Origin: Hyphomonadaceae bacterium
GTDB taxonomy: Bacteria; Pseudomonadota; Alphaproteobacteria; Caulobacterales; Hyphomonadaceae
NCBI GenBank assembly: GCA_024742355.1
Contig: JANSYM010000005.1
Span: forward strand, 124,001 to 188,000
Length of the DNA stretch: 64,000 bases
Direction of reading: 5' to 3'
Shown: piece by piece, positions 52,202 to 61,649 of the stretch
Position numbering within the stretch: the stretch's first letter is position 1
Layout of the letters: every line of letters begins with the position of its first letter
Position numbers and translations under genes: made by a program
Notes under the pieces: generated by a model
Databases searched by the model: none
What the model saw: the letters and a program-made list of their open reading frames with translations, nothing else
Told to the model about the DNA's origin: nothing

Positions 52202-54652
52202 ATGATCAGATCCCTCCTTCTGCCCGCTGCGGCGGTCATGGCCGGCGCGTGCGCAACGCCGCTGGCGCAAACCCAACCCACTGAAACGAGCACCATGGTC
52301 GACCAAGAACCGCTGACGATTGAACGCCTCTATGCCAGCCCTGGCCTGTCTGGCCCGACGCCCACCGGTGTCAAATACAGCCCGGATGGCAAACGCGTCA
52401 CCTTCCTCAAGGCCCGCGCAGATGACACGGCACGCTTCGATCTCTGGCAATTCGATGTCGCCACCGGCGCCCAGAGCATGCTGGTCGATTCCAAGCTACT
52501 GGAACCGGAAGAGGTGGAGCTGTCGGAAGAAGAAAAAGCCCTGCGCGAACGCAAGCGCATTGCCGGGCGCAAAGGCATTGTCAGCTATGACTGGGGCACG
52601 GCGGATACGATCCTGGTGCCACTGGGCGGCGACTTGCATCTGGTGACGCTGGCGGAGGACGGCGTGAGCACGCGCCAGCTCACCGAGACCGACGCGTTCG
52701 AGTATGACGCCAAGGTCTCGCCGGGCGGCACCTATGTCAGTTTCATTCGTGATGGCGCAGTCTATGCGATTGATCTTGCCAGCGGCGCCGAGCGCCGCCT
52801 GACACCAGAAGCCGAGCCGGACAAGGCAATCGCTTATGGCGTCGCCGAATTCGTCGCCCAGGAAGAGATGAGCCGCTATACCGGCTACTGGTGGAGCCCG
52901 GACGATCGCTATCTCGCTTATACCAAGGTCGATGAGAGCACAGTCGACATCATCCCCCGCTTCGACATTGCTGCCGAAGACGTCACCGTCATCAATCAGC
53001 GCTATCCCCGCGCCGGACGACCAAATGCGATCGTCGATCTGTTTGTGCGGGATCTGGAGACGGGCTCTGAAACGCAGCTCACCTCCGTGGGGCCCGACAC
53101 GTATCTCGCCCGCGTCAACTGGACTGGCGCGGACACGGTCTGGTTTCAGTCTGTCGACCGCGACCAGACCGCGATCAGTTATTATGTCAGCAACACGCCG
53201 GACTGGTCGCCAGAATTGGCGTTCCAGGAAACGCAGGATCGCTGGGTCAATCTGAGCGACGACTTTCTGGTGCTGGACGAAAACCGGATCCTGATCACGC
53301 GTGAACTCAATCAGGTCCCGCATGATAGCTGGGTGGAAGGCGAGGATGGGACACCTGTGCGGGTCTTCAACCAACCCGAGCCATATCGCCATATCCAGAT
53401 GACGCAGGATGGAACCGATCGCCTGAAATCTGTGACCGCCGGCGAATGGCCGGTTGACGAGATTGTCGGCCGCGCCGGCGACACGGTCTTCTTCACCGGC
53501 CATATGGACACGCCGCTCGAGCGTCATCTGTATCGCACCGAGATCCGCGCGTCCGGCGCGCCAGCAAGGCCGCAACGCCTGACCGAACCCGGAAAGTCCT
53601 GGTCTATCGCCATGGCACCTGACGGGCAGAGCTTTGTCGGCACCAGCTCCAGCCCGAGCCAGCCGCCGCAGACAGGGCTCTATCGCATCACGCAGCCGCT
53701 AAGCGATGCTGACCTTGAGCAAATGGACGCCAAGCGCCTCCCCGACAGCGATTGCATCGACCTCACCCCTATAGCGAAACAGGTCACCAAATCCTGCCCC
53801 GACCCAATCGAGCTCATCACCTGGATTGAGGAAAACCGGCTCGATGACACCCACCCCTATGCGCCTTATCTCGACGCCCATACCGTTCCAGAATATGGCA
53901 CCCTGACCGCAGAAGACGGCCAGACGCTGTACTATTCGATCCAGCTGCCGCCGGACTTTGATGCCAGCAAGACCTATCCGGCGCTGGTCGAGATCTATGG
54001 CGGGCCGCATGTCCAGACCGTCAATCGCAATTGGGAACGCCTGTCGGACCAGTTCTATTCACGCCAGGGCTATGTCGTCTTCCGCATCGACAATCGCGGC
54101 ATGGCCAATCGCGGCAAGCGCTTCGAGGACGTGATCTATCGCCAGATGGGCATTCCGGAAGTGCGCGATGTTCTGGTCGGCGTCGACTGGCTGAAGTCGC
54201 AGCCCTTCATTGATGGCGACCGCGTCGGCATCCAGGGCTGGTCCTATGGCGGCTATATGACCCTGATGACTATCCTGCAGGCGCCGGAAGGCACATTTGC
54301 CGCCGCCGTCGCCGGCGCCCCGGTCACGGATTGGGGCTTGTACGATACGTTCTATACCGAGCGCTATATGGACACGCCGCAGGACAATGAAGAGGGCTAT
54401 GAGAAATCGTCTGTTTTCTACCACCTCGACCAGCGCGAGGCGCCGCTGCCGCAGCTCATGCTGGTGCATGGCATGGCCGATGACAATGTCACCTTCGACA
54501 ATACGACCCGCCTGATGGCCGAGCTGCAGCAGCGCGGCGTGCTGTTCGAATTGATGACCTATCCCGGCCAGCGCCACGGCATTCGCGGCCAGGCGCTGAG
54601 CACACATCTGATGACGACGCGGATGAACTTTCTGGATCGGCATTTGAAATGA
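52202..54652 (+). CDS. Dipeptidyl-peptidase IV-like S9 family serine peptidase
   Basis: An 816-residue prolyl-oligopeptidase-family protein. Signal peptide or lipobox-like end VMAGAC at about 12-17. The seven- or eight-bladed beta-propeller (about 50-530) is of DPP-IV type, and the alpha/beta-hydrolase domain follows, with the nucleophile in GWSYGGYM (Ser near 681), Asp in HGMADDNVTF and His in GQRHGIRG. It would cut Xaa-Pro dipeptides in the periplasm. It stands alone after the YbjN-type gene and is followed by a palindromic spacer. Confidence 0.92.
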   Translation: MIRSLLLPAAAVMAGACATPLAQTQPTETSTMVDQEPLTIERLYASPGLSGPTPTGVKYSPDGKRVTFLKARADDTARFDLWQFDVATGAQSMLVDSKLLEPEEVELSEEEKALRERKRIAGRKGIVSYDWGTADTILVPLGGDLHLVTLAEDGVSTRQLTETDAFEYDAKVSPGGTYVSFIRDGAVYAIDLASGAERRLTPEAEPDKAIAYGVAEFVAQEEMSRYTGYWWSPDDRYLAYTKVDESTVDIIPRFDIAAEDVTVINQRYPRAGRPNAIVDLFVRDLETGSETQLTSVGPDTYLARVNWTGADTVWFQSVDRDQTAISYYVSNTPDWSPELAFQETQDRWVNLSDDFLVLDENRILITRELNQVPHDSWVEGEDGTPVRVFNQPEPYRHIQMTQDGTDRLKSVTAGEWPVDEIVGRAGDTVFFTGHMDTPLERHLYRTEIRASGAPARPQRLTEPGKSWSIAMAPDGQSFVGTSSSPSQPPQTGLYRITQPLSDADLEQMDAKRLPDSDCIDLTPIAKQVTKSCPDPIELITWIEENRLDDTHPYAPYLDAHTVPEYGTLTAEDGQTLYYSIQLPPDFDASKTYPALVEIYGGPHVQTVNRNWERLSDQFYSRQGYVVFRIDNRGMANRGKRFEDVIYRQMGIPEVRDVLVGVDWLKSQPFIDGDRVGIQGWSYGGYMTLMTILQAPEGTFAAAVAGAPVTDWGLYDTFYTERYMDTPQDNEEGYEKSSVFYHLDQREAPLPQLMLVHGMADDNVTFDNTTRLMAELQQRGVLFELMTYPGQRHGIRGQALSTHLMTTRMNFLDRHLK

Positions 54653-54674
54653 TCATGGGCCACACACCGATGGT

Positions 54675-54734
54675 CCCGGGCTCGACCCGGGATCTCCGGC
54701 AATCCTGGACCGGATCCTTGGCACGAGATCCCGG
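54675..54734. repeat. Palindromic intergenic repeat between S9 peptidase and Nudix genes
   Basis: CCCGGG-CTCGA-CCCGGG (54675-54691) forms a short perfect stem, and CCGGGATCTC (54687-54696) also pairs perfectly over 10 bp with GAGATCCCGG (54725-54734) around a 28-nt loop; the two structures share bases. The composition resembles dispersed G+C-rich palindromic repeats of alphaproteobacterial intergenic regions. Copy number in the genome is not testable here. Confidence 0.55.
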
Positions 54735-54761
54735 CATTCGTCGGGACTGTCGGGGAAAGAC

Positions 54762-55331
54762 ATGATCAAGCCCTGGAAAATCCTCGACAGCAAGCAGACC
54801 TTTCGCGACGATTTCCTCGGCCTGCGCACCGATCGCTGTGTGCGCGAGGATGGGCATATCGTGCCGACCTATCACGTCATCGAGCAGACGCCCTGGGTGA
54901 CGGTGTTTCCGCTGACCGATGAGGGCAATATCGTGCTCATCCGCGAATATCGCCATGCCGCCCAGAAGATCCTGACGGCTGTGCCGGGCGGAGTCTCGGA
55001 CCCGGGCGAAAATGATTGGGAAGCGGTCGGCCGCCGCGAGCTGGCCGAGGAGACCGGCTATGAAGCCCGAGAGATGCGCCTGATCGGCACCTGCTATCCA
55101 AACCCGGCCATACAGGACAATGAACTGCATTTCTTCCTGGCGCTCGGCTGCACGCCGACGGTGACGCAGTCCCTCGACCCGAATGAAGAGATCGAAGTGC
55201 TCGAACTGCCATATGAGGAATTTCTCGCCTACGAACAGCTGGACGTGCAGCACGCGCTGCATGCCGCCGGTCTGTTCTATCTCGAACGTTATTTCCTCAA
55301 ACACAAAGAGCTTCGGCCTGCCGCTTCGTGA
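54762..55331 (+). CDS. Nudix hydrolase (ADP-ribose pyrophosphatase-like)
   Basis: A 189-residue protein whose Nudix box (G-x5-E-x7-REUxEExGU) runs through GGVSDPGENDWEAVGRRELA and EETGY near residues 67-91. The segment before it (VTVFPLTDEGNIVLIREYRH) is typical of ADP-ribose pyrophosphatase-like enzymes that hydrolyse nucleoside diphosphate-X compounds. GGGGAAAG precedes the ATG. The substrate cannot be fixed. It is downstream of the palindromic repeat and 59 nt before the DUF1330 gene. Confidence 0.9.
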   Translation: MIKPWKILDSKQTFRDDFLGLRTDRCVREDGHIVPTYHVIEQTPWVTVFPLTDEGNIVLIREYRHAAQKILTAVPGGVSDPGENDWEAVGRRELAEETGYEAREMRLIGTCYPNPAIQDNELHFFLALGCTPTVTQSLDPNEEIEVLELPYEEFLAYEQLDVQHALHAAGLFYLERYFLKHKELRPAAS

Positions 55332-55390
55332 GGCTTGAAAATTCGCTAGCGCGCGAGACTATGCGTGCAAAATCCTGAGGAGCCGCCGCC

Positions 55391-55813
55391 ATGCCCGCCT
55401 TTCAACCGACCGCTGACCAGTTCCGCGCCTTTCGCGACGACCCGCATGATGGCCCGGTGAGCCAGGTCAATCTGCTGAAATTCAGGGTCAAAGCAGAGTA
55501 CGCAGAAGGCGATCCGGAATATGGCGAGGACTGTTCTGGCGAGACCGCTTATGTGCGCTATTCCGAGGCCTTTACCAAAGCCGCGGCCGAAGTCGGCGGT
55601 ATGACCAGCCTGCTGGCGACCACCGAGCGTTACTTCATTGGCGGCGGCGATTGGGACGGCGTGCTGGTCAATACATTCCCGTCCCGCCAGGCCTTTATCG
55701 CAACGCTCAATCATCCTGAATACAAGGCTATGTCGCGACATCGTGATGCCGGACTCCTCTGTCAGGAATTGATTGTCACACGGCCTTTATGGTTACACGG
55801 GGACAAGACATGA
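55391..55813 (+). CDS. DUF1330 family protein
   Basis: A 140-residue protein with DUF1330 (dimeric alpha/beta barrel) features: VSQVNLLKFRVKA near 24-36, a YVRYSEAFTKAAAEVGG helix (about 54-70), and WDGVLVNTFPSRQAFIATL with NHPEYKAM near 89-114. Function of the family is unknown. CTGAGGAG before the ATG is a good ribosome site. Its stop overlaps the start of the next YbjN-type gene (ATGA). Confidence 0.85.
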   Translation: MPAFQPTADQFRAFRDDPHDGPVSQVNLLKFRVKAEYAEGDPEYGEDCSGETAYVRYSEAFTKAAAEVGGMTSLLATTERYFIGGGDWDGVLVNTFPSRQAFIATLNHPEYKAMSRHRDAGLLCQELIVTRPLWLHGDKT

Positions 55814-56328
55814 AACGAACAGCACTCCTTCTGGCGCTGACGCCGCTTTTCGCGGACGTCATCTACGCGGACGAGGCTAAGCTCGTCGACGCGTCCAATC
55901 CGAAGCAAATCGCCGCAATCGTTCAGGACGAGGGCTTTCGCGGCAAGGTCCAGATCGATGAGGACGGCAAGGTGTCGATCCGGTCCGGCGCCCATGGGGC
56001 AGACTTTCAGATCTATTTTGAAGCGTGTACGGGCGAGGCCAGTGGCTGCGAAATCCTCGCCTTCCGCGCTGGGTTTGACCTCGACCGGACAACCGATCCG
56101 GCCATCATTCGTGACTGGAACCGCACCCGCTGGACCAAGTCATTTCGTGACGAGGAAGGCGATCCCTTCCTGGAGCTGAACGTCAACATGGTGCACGGCG
56201 TCAGCGAGACAAATTTCCGCGATACGCTGAACTGGTATGTGCGTGAACTCGGTACGTTCATCGACACGATCGACTGGAATGATGCCAGCGATGAAGACCC
56301 TGATATTTCCGGTGATCAACCGATCTAA
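55810..56328 (+). CDS. YbjN domain-containing exported protein
   Basis: A 172-residue protein with a short signal peptide (about 1-20, MKRTALLLALTPLF). The mature part matches YbjN: LVDASNPKQIAAIVQDEGF, IYFEACTGEASGCEILAFRA (a strand with two Cys, about 71-90), and IIRDWNRTRWTKSF plus a final helix. Start at 55810 rather than 55789 because GGGGA stands 7 nt upstream and the signal peptide then begins correctly. It overlaps the DUF1330 gene by 4 nt and precedes a carboxylesterase, so these three may be one operon. Confidence 0.8.
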   Translation: MKRTALLLALTPLFADVIYADEAKLVDASNPKQIAAIVQDEGFRGKVQIDEDGKVSIRSGAHGADFQIYFEACTGEASGCEILAFRAGFDLDRTTDPAIIRDWNRTRWTKSFRDEEGDPFLELNVNMVHGVSETNFRDTLNWYVRELGTFIDTIDWNDASDEDPDISGDQPI

Positions 56329-56346
56329 TTGCATGAGGATAAGATC

Positions 56347-58146
56347 ATGAAACGCCTTTTGATCATTGTGGCTGTGCTCGCCGCGATTGCGGCCGCAGCC
56401 TATTATGGCCTGGTCTGGATGATCATCAAGCCGGTTCCGCCGCTCAAGGCCGGGCCAGTGATCGAGCTCGCGCAAGGTGAGATTCAATCCGGGATTGATC
56501 ACGACAATCCGGACGTCCTGCAAGTCAATGGCATTCCGTTCGCCGCCCCGCCAGTCGGCGACCTACGCTGGCGAGCGCCGCAGCCACCGCTGGCCTGGGA
56601 CGGGGTCCGCGATGGCGCCGTGTTCGGCGCCGAATGCATGCAGGCGCGCGATGGCAGCGGCGAGTTCCTCAATGACCTGCTCAATGGCCTCGGCCTCAAT
56701 GCGGTCCAACGCCACCTGGCGACGGTCGCCCTGCAAAGCGCACCGCCGCCTGCCGAGAGCGAAGACTGCCTGTTCCTGAACGTGCGCAGCGCCAATGTCG
56801 GCGGCGAAGACCTGCAACCCGTCATGGTCTGGATTCATGGCGGCAGCCATCAGGCGGGCGCCGGCTCACAGAGCATCTATCAGGCCAACCAGCTGGTCGA
56901 GAACGGTGTGGTTCTGGTCACCATCAATTACCGCCTTGGCGTGTTCGGCTATATCGCCCATCCCGCCCTCAGCGCCGACGACCCGCGCGGCGTTTCCGGC
57001 AATTACGGCCTGCTTGATCAGGTCGCGGCGCTGGCCTGGGTTCGCGACAATATTGCCGCCTTTGGCGGTGATCCGGACAATGTCACCATCTTTGGCGAAA
57101 GCGCCGGCGCCCAATCGGTGACCGAGATCATGTCGACGCCGCTCAGCGAAGGCCTGTTCCACAAGGCGATCCTGCAAAGCGGCGCCTCGACTTATAATGC
57201 CAATGGCCTGACCACGGCGATCGAGGGTCGTTTGACCATGCACGAAGCCGGGCTCGACTTCTTTGACGGGCTTGCTGCCGCTGATGCCAGCGCCGCTGAC
57301 CTGCGCGCCATCTCCGCCGCCGATATCATCGCCCATATCCCCAATAAGACACATCTTGGCGGTTATGCCTTGCCGACAGTGGACGGCGTGGTGATTCCGC
57401 GCCTGATGGGCGAAGCCATTGCCAGTGGGCGTATCCACAATGTGCCGATCCTGGCGGGCTATAATGGCGATGAAGGCACGCTGTTCTATGACAGTATCCA
57501 GAAACCGACAGTCCTGGTTCCAGAGTTTCCGGACACGCTGGAGGATCGTCTCGCCTATCTCGAAGAGATTTATGGCGACAGTGACGCGGCTCGGCTGGTA
57601 TCCCTGTACGGCCTGGACGATCCGGACACGTATCAAAGCGCTGAGACCGATATGCTGGGCGACGACCTGTTCGGCGTTCATATGCGCCACCTCGCCACCG
57701 CCAATGTGCTGCAGGGGCAGCCGACCTATCTCTACCATTTCACCCGTGTGCCGCCGTCCAGGACACAGACCATTGGCGCCTTCCATGCCGCTGAGATCTT
57801 CTTCGTGTTTGACTCCCACAGCCCGCTTTCAGGTCTGACTGAGGAAGATGAAATGCTCACCGAAGCGATGGGGCTTTACTGGACGAATTTTGCCAGGACC
57901 GGCAATCCGAACGGTGCTGGCATACCTGAATGGCCGCCATATCACCCGGTGTCAGACCAATGGATGACCTTCAACCCGTCAATCGAGGTAAAGTCCAATG
58001 TGCGTTCGGCCAAGCTCGACATCATGGAGCGGGCGCTTGTGCAGCGCGTCGCCGCTGCCATGCCACAGATCACGCCGCCCCAACCGGAACAGATGCTGGC
58101 CGCATCAGGCAGTCAGGAGACGGCTGCAGATAGCCTCGAGCCCTAG
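56347..58146 (+). CDS. Type-B carboxylesterase/lipase family protein, membrane-anchored
   Basis: A 599-residue alpha/beta hydrolase. An N-terminal hydrophobic segment (about 3-23) anchors or exports it. Family motifs: the oxyanion-hole WIHGGSHQAG, the EDCLFLNVRS block, the nucleophile elbow GESAGA (Ser near 252), and the His segment IGAFHAAEIFFVF near 478-490. Such enzymes hydrolyse carboxylic esters or lactones. ATG at 56347 follows a GAGGAT site; an ATG at 56329 is in frame but too close to it. The last 42 nt overlap the convergent fRMsr gene. Confidence 0.9.
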   Translation: MKRLLIIVAVLAAIAAAAYYGLVWMIIKPVPPLKAGPVIELAQGEIQSGIDHDNPDVLQVNGIPFAAPPVGDLRWRAPQPPLAWDGVRDGAVFGAECMQARDGSGEFLNDLLNGLGLNAVQRHLATVALQSAPPPAESEDCLFLNVRSANVGGEDLQPVMVWIHGGSHQAGAGSQSIYQANQLVENGVVLVTINYRLGVFGYIAHPALSADDPRGVSGNYGLLDQVAALAWVRDNIAAFGGDPDNVTIFGESAGAQSVTEIMSTPLSEGLFHKAILQSGASTYNANGLTTAIEGRLTMHEAGLDFFDGLAAADASAADLRAISAADIIAHIPNKTHLGGYALPTVDGVVIPRLMGEAIASGRIHNVPILAGYNGDEGTLFYDSIQKPTVLVPEFPDTLEDRLAYLEEIYGDSDAARLVSLYGLDDPDTYQSAETDMLGDDLFGVHMRHLATANVLQGQPTYLYHFTRVPPSRTQTIGAFHAAEIFFVFDSHSPLSGLTEEDEMLTEAMGLYWTNFARTGNPNGAGIPEWPPYHPVSDQWMTFNPSIEVKSNVRSAKLDIMERALVQRVAAAMPQITPPQPEQMLAASGSQETAADSLEP

Positions 58147-58572
58147 CCGGTCGGTTTCATCAAACGCATCTGGTTGTTCGCTGTCGACGTCGAGCACGGC
58201 AGCAAGCGCGCCCTGCGCGTCGAACACGGGCACGACAATCTCTGAATTGGTGCGGCTATCGCAGGCAATGTGCCCCGGGAAAGCATGTACGTCGGCGACG
58301 ATAATGCTTTGCTTCTGCTCGGCACAAGCGCCGCACACGCCCTTGCCGAACGGAATACGCAGGCAGCCGAGCGTGCCCTGGTACGGCCCGACCACAAGCT
58401 CGGTCGGTTTGAGCGGGTCAACGACATAGAAGCCGGTCCAGAAGAAACGCGGTGAAAAGGCCTGCGACAGCAGGCACGCCGCACTCGCATATCGCGCCGG
58501 CACATAACTCTCGCCAGCGACGACAGCTTCGATTTCGACCCTCAAGTCGCGATATTGCCCTGCTCGATCCAT
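58105..58572 (-). CDS. msrC: Free methionine-(R)-sulfoxide reductase (GAF domain)
   Basis: A 155-residue GAF-fold enzyme reducing free methionine-(R)-sulfoxide, probably with thioredoxin. The three catalytic cysteines are in LGCLRIPFGKGVCGAC (Cys70, Cys80) and HIACDSRTNSEIVVP (Cys104). The FFWTGFYVVDP and GVLDVDS-equivalent VLDVDSEQPDAFDETD segments are typical. The frame is open far upstream (to 59088), but the protein family starts at the ATG at 58572, with an AAGG site before it. It overlaps the carboxylesterase 3' end by 42 nt, and is divergent from the DUF4129 operon. Confidence 0.93.
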   Translation of the reverse strand: MDRAGQYRDLRVEIEAVVAGESYVPARYASAACLLSQAFSPRFFWTGFYVVDPLKPTELVVGPYQGTLGCLRIPFGKGVCGACAEQKQSIIVADVHAFPGHIACDSRTNSEIVVPVFDAQGALAAVLDVDSEQPDAFDETDRLGLEAICSRLLTA

Positions 58573-58690
58573 CTCGGCGCCTTTCTTTCGACAAGCGCTG
58601 CATATCGGATGGCACGCGCGAAAGCACAAGATAGCAATGGACGAGAGTAAAACGCTCTGAAATAGTTCCAGTGGGAATGGAGGGAATTGC

Positions 58691-59476
58691 GTGGACCCGG
58701 GCAGACTGTTCAAAAGCATAGCGATGGTGCTGCTCGCATCTGTGCTTTTGTTTCCTTTGGCTGGCGCGCAGGAACCACATTCGGAGTCGGCACCCAATTT
58801 CGAACTGGAAGACTTTGACCCCGACATCATCCGCGTCGATGACGCTCGGCTGCAACGCGCCATGGACGCGTTTGAAGCCGACTCGGCTTTGCAACGCGAA
58901 CGCCCCCAATGGGAGCCGGAAGTCCAGGCCTTTGAGCCTCGCGAAGATCGCTCTGGACCCAATCCTATTGCGCAGGCCATTGCCGCTTTTTTCAAGGCGA
59001 TTGGGCCACTGCTCGGATACTTGCTCCTGATCGCCATCGCTCTCGCAATCCTGGCCGGGCTGTACATGGTGTTTGGCGAATCCATCACCTTGCGCGGACG
59101 TCAGAAAGAGAAGAAGGCCGAGGCTGATATCTCGATCGTGCCAGATCTTCGTCCCGAAGAAGCGCGCGCACATGCACTGCTTGAAGATGCCGACCGGCTG
59201 GCCGCAGAAGGTCGCTTCGCCGAGGCCGTTCACCTGCTTTTGTTTCGATCGATTGATGACATCCAGGAAAAGCGCTCCGGCATCATTGGCCGCTCGCTGA
59301 CCGCCCGCGAAATCGGCGCGCTGGGCATCCTCCCAGACGCAGTGCGCGGCGCCTTGTCTCCAATCATTCGCATTGTCGAGCGCAGTTTCTTCGGAGGCCG
59401 GGACGTCGATGCAGCCGGCTGGCAGGAAGCGCGCGCCTCGTATGAGACATTTGCTTTCGGGGAGGCGTGGGCATGA
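58691..59476 (+). CDS. DUF4129 domain-containing membrane protein
   Basis: A 261-residue protein. Signal peptide or anchor about 8-26, a mid-length exported region, a transmembrane span near 98-125, and a cytoplasmic C-terminal DUF4129 part with ALLEDADRLAAEGRFAEAVHLLL (shortened: RFAEAVHLLLFRSI) and SLTAREIG near 200. Such proteins head MoxR-DUF58-type operons. Start is GTG at 58691 with GGAGGG upstream. The stop overlaps the DUF4350 start (ATGA). Confidence 0.85.
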   Translation: MDPGRLFKSIAMVLLASVLLFPLAGAQEPHSESAPNFELEDFDPDIIRVDDARLQRAMDAFEADSALQRERPQWEPEVQAFEPREDRSGPNPIAQAIAAFFKAIGPLLGYLLLIAIALAILAGLYMVFGESITLRGRQKEKKAEADISIVPDLRPEEARAHALLEDADRLAAEGRFAEAVHLLLFRSIDDIQEKRSGIIGRSLTAREIGALGILPDAVRGALSPIIRIVERSFFGGRDVDAAGWQEARASYETFAFGEAWA

Positions 59477-60690
59477 GCGAGCGTCTGCCGCAGGACAGCA
59501 ATCCTTTCTCCGCCCTGACCTCGGCGATCATGATCGGGGTTGGTCTGCTCGCCTTCATCGCAATCTTCGCCCTGCTCGCCTGGTCGCCGGACCTTGCCAG
59601 CAAGAATCGCGCGGGCCAGCATCCCTATTCCAATTCCGCCCTCGGATATGCCGGCCTGGTCAAGCTGCTGGAAGCGGACGGTCAGACGGTGACGGTTTCG
59701 CGCCTCGCCAGCTCGCTTGAATACTCAGACGGTTTGCTGGTCCTGACGATACCGCGTCATGGCATGAGCCGCGCCCCGGAGTTCGATCTGGAGAGCGTGT
59801 CAGAGCCGGCTCTCTACATCCTGCCGAAATGGTCCGGCTTTGCTGACCGCGAGAAACCGAGCTGGCAGAAAGACACCGACCTGCTGGACCGCGAGAGCGT
59901 GGCATCCATCGCGCAGGCCTTTGATTCCGACATGACGATCTGGCGGTTGCGCAATCCAGGACGGGTGCGCACGCCGTTCGGATCGCAGCGGCCAACATTC
60001 GAACACCAGATGCAAGTGCTGGAATCCGACAGCCTGGAAGCGATTATCTCGACCCCGGGCGGAGCGCTATTAGCCAAGATACCGGGCCGGGATGTCTACA
60101 TTCTGAGCGATCCTGATCTCGTCAACACATTTGGTCTGGCGCGGTCTGAGAATGCGCGCATGGCACTCGGTCTGGTGGATTGGCTGAAATATTTCCCGGA
60201 TCAGGCCGTGACATTTGATGCCACCATTCACGGCTTTGAGCGTTCGGAAAGTCTGCTGCGCGCGATCTTTGACGTACCCTTCCTGGGCGCGACCATGATC
60301 GCCCTGGCGACCATGGTGCTGATCACCTGGGGCGCGTTCATCCGGTTTGGCCCGCCGACCCGCGAGGATCGTATCTTCGCCTTTGGCAAGAAAGCCCTGG
60401 CAGAGAGCTCGGCCGGCCTGATCTCTATGGCGCGGCGAGAGAGCCAGATGGCGCCCGGTTATGCGCAGACTGTGCAGCGCGACCTGATGAAGCGCCTCGG
60501 CCTGCCGCCGCACACCTCGCCTGAGGCATTCGCGCAAACCGCCGACCGGATTGCCAAGCAAAAAGACCTTTCCAGCAATTGGAGCCAGCAAAAGCAGCAG
60601 CTGGACGCGCCGACGGCTGGACGCAATGAGTTACGAGACAAGGCCCTCGCCCTGTGGCGCTGGCGCAAGGAGATGAGTGATGGAAATTAG
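59473..60690 (+). CDS. DUF4350 domain-containing membrane protein
   Basis: A 405-residue protein. One N-terminal span (about 17-40), then an exported DUF4350 region with [18 protein letters not shown] (about 56-73), [12 protein letters not shown] and [16 protein letters not shown], and a second span near 271-293 before a cytoplasmic tail. DUF4350 is a class I glutamine-amidotransferase-like fold of unknown role. ATG at 59473 is 8 nt from GGAGG. It overlaps the preceding gene by 4 nt and the MoxR gene by 11 nt. Confidence 0.85.
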   Translation: MSERLPQDSNPFSALTSAIMIGVGLLAFIAIFALLAWSPDLASKNRAGQHPYSNSALGYAGLVKLLEADGQTVTVSRLASSLEYSDGLLVLTIPRHGMSRAPEFDLESVSEPALYILPKWSGFADREKPSWQKDTDLLDRESVASIAQAFDSDMTIWRLRNPGRVRTPFGSQRPTFEHQMQVLESDSLEAIISTPGGALLAKIPGRDVYILSDPDLVNTFGLARSENARMALGLVDWLKYFPDQAVTFDATIHGFERSESLLRAIFDVPFLGATMIALATMVLITWGAFIRFGPPTREDRIFAFGKKALAESSAGLISMARRESQMAPGYAQTVQRDLMKRLGLPPHTSPEAFAQTADRIAKQKDLSSNWSQQKQQLDAPTAGRNELRDKALALWRWRKEMSDGN

Positions 60691-61636
60691 CGCAATCAAG
60701 CAGCTCGCCGATCAGATCAGGAGCGAAGTGGGCAAGGCCGTGATTGGCCAGGATGAGACGGTCGACCTGATGCTGACGGCTCTGTTTTCAGGTGGGCACA
60801 TTCTGCTGGAGGGCCCGCCGGGAACCGCCAAGACGCTGCTGACGCAGTGTTTTGCCGCAGCCATCAAGCTCGATTTCGGGCGCATTCAGTTCACCCCGGA
60901 TCTGATGCCGGGCGATGTCCTCGGCACCAATCTGTTCAACTTCTCGACCAGCGAGTTCACGCTGACCAAGGGTCCGATCTTCACTGACATTCTCCTGGCC
61001 GATGAAATCAACCGGACCCCACCGAAAACGCAGGCCGCTTTGCTGGAAGCCATGCAGGAACGCAAGGTCACGATTGATGGCGAGACGCATGTCCTCAACG
61101 ATCGCTTCACCGTCATCGCGACCCAGAACCCGATTGAACAGCAAGGCACCTACCCTCTGCCGGAAGCTCAGCTCGACCGCTTCCTGTTCAAACATGTGCT
61201 CGCCTTCCCAAGTCGCGAGGAAGAGCTCGCCATCGTTTCGGGGCATGGCAATCGCACGGGCATGAAAACCGCAGAGGCCTTCGGAGTTGCCTCCGTCGTG
61301 ACGCCGGAATCACTCGCCGACGCTGTCACATCGGTCGGGCAAGTGCGGGTGCAGGAAGACGTGGTTGAGTACATTGTCGACATTGTCCGCGCCACGCGTG
61401 AGACCCCTGCCCTCACCCATGGCGCCAGCCCTCGTGCCGCCGCCGCCATCGCCGCTGCGACCCGCGCACGCGCCGCTCTGGACGGACGCGACTATGTCGT
61501 TCCGGATGATGTGAAAATCCTGTCCCTGCCCGCCCTTCGTCACCGGGTCATCCTGTCGCCTGCCGCAGAGATCGAAGGGCGGACAACGGACGATACGCTG
61601 CTCGAAATCATCGAACAGACCGCGGCGCCGCGTTGA
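60680..61636 (+). CDS. MoxR-family AAA+ ATPase
   Basis: A 318-residue MoxR ATPase, a chaperone-like AAA+ protein thought to help assemble or activate complexes together with partner vWA/DUF58 proteins. Walker A is [10 protein letters not shown] near 45-54, Walker B is [21 protein letters not shown] near 107-127 (shortened LLADEINR), and sensor residues are in [26 protein letters not shown] stands 7 nt before the ATG at 60680. It is the centre of the operon. Confidence 0.94.
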   Translation: MEISAIKQLADQIRSEVGKAVIGQDETVDLMLTALFSGGHILLEGPPGTAKTLLTQCFAAAIKLDFGRIQFTPDLMPGDVLGTNLFNFSTSEFTLTKGPIFTDILLADEINRTPPKTQAALLEAMQERKVTIDGETHVLNDRFTVIATQNPIEQQGTYPLPEAQLDRFLFKHVLAFPSREEELAIVSGHGNRTGMKTAEAFGVASVVTPESLADAVTSVGQVRVQEDVVEYIVDIVRATRETPALTHGASPRAAAAIAAATRARAALDGRDYVVPDDVKILSLPALRHRVILSPAAEIEGRTTDDTLLEIIEQTAAPR

Positions 61637-61649
61637 GGAGGAAGACGCC

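Noticed and set aside
56866-57819. 317-codon open frame opposite the carboxylesterase
   Set aside because: Antisense shadow of a gene with intact catalytic motifs.
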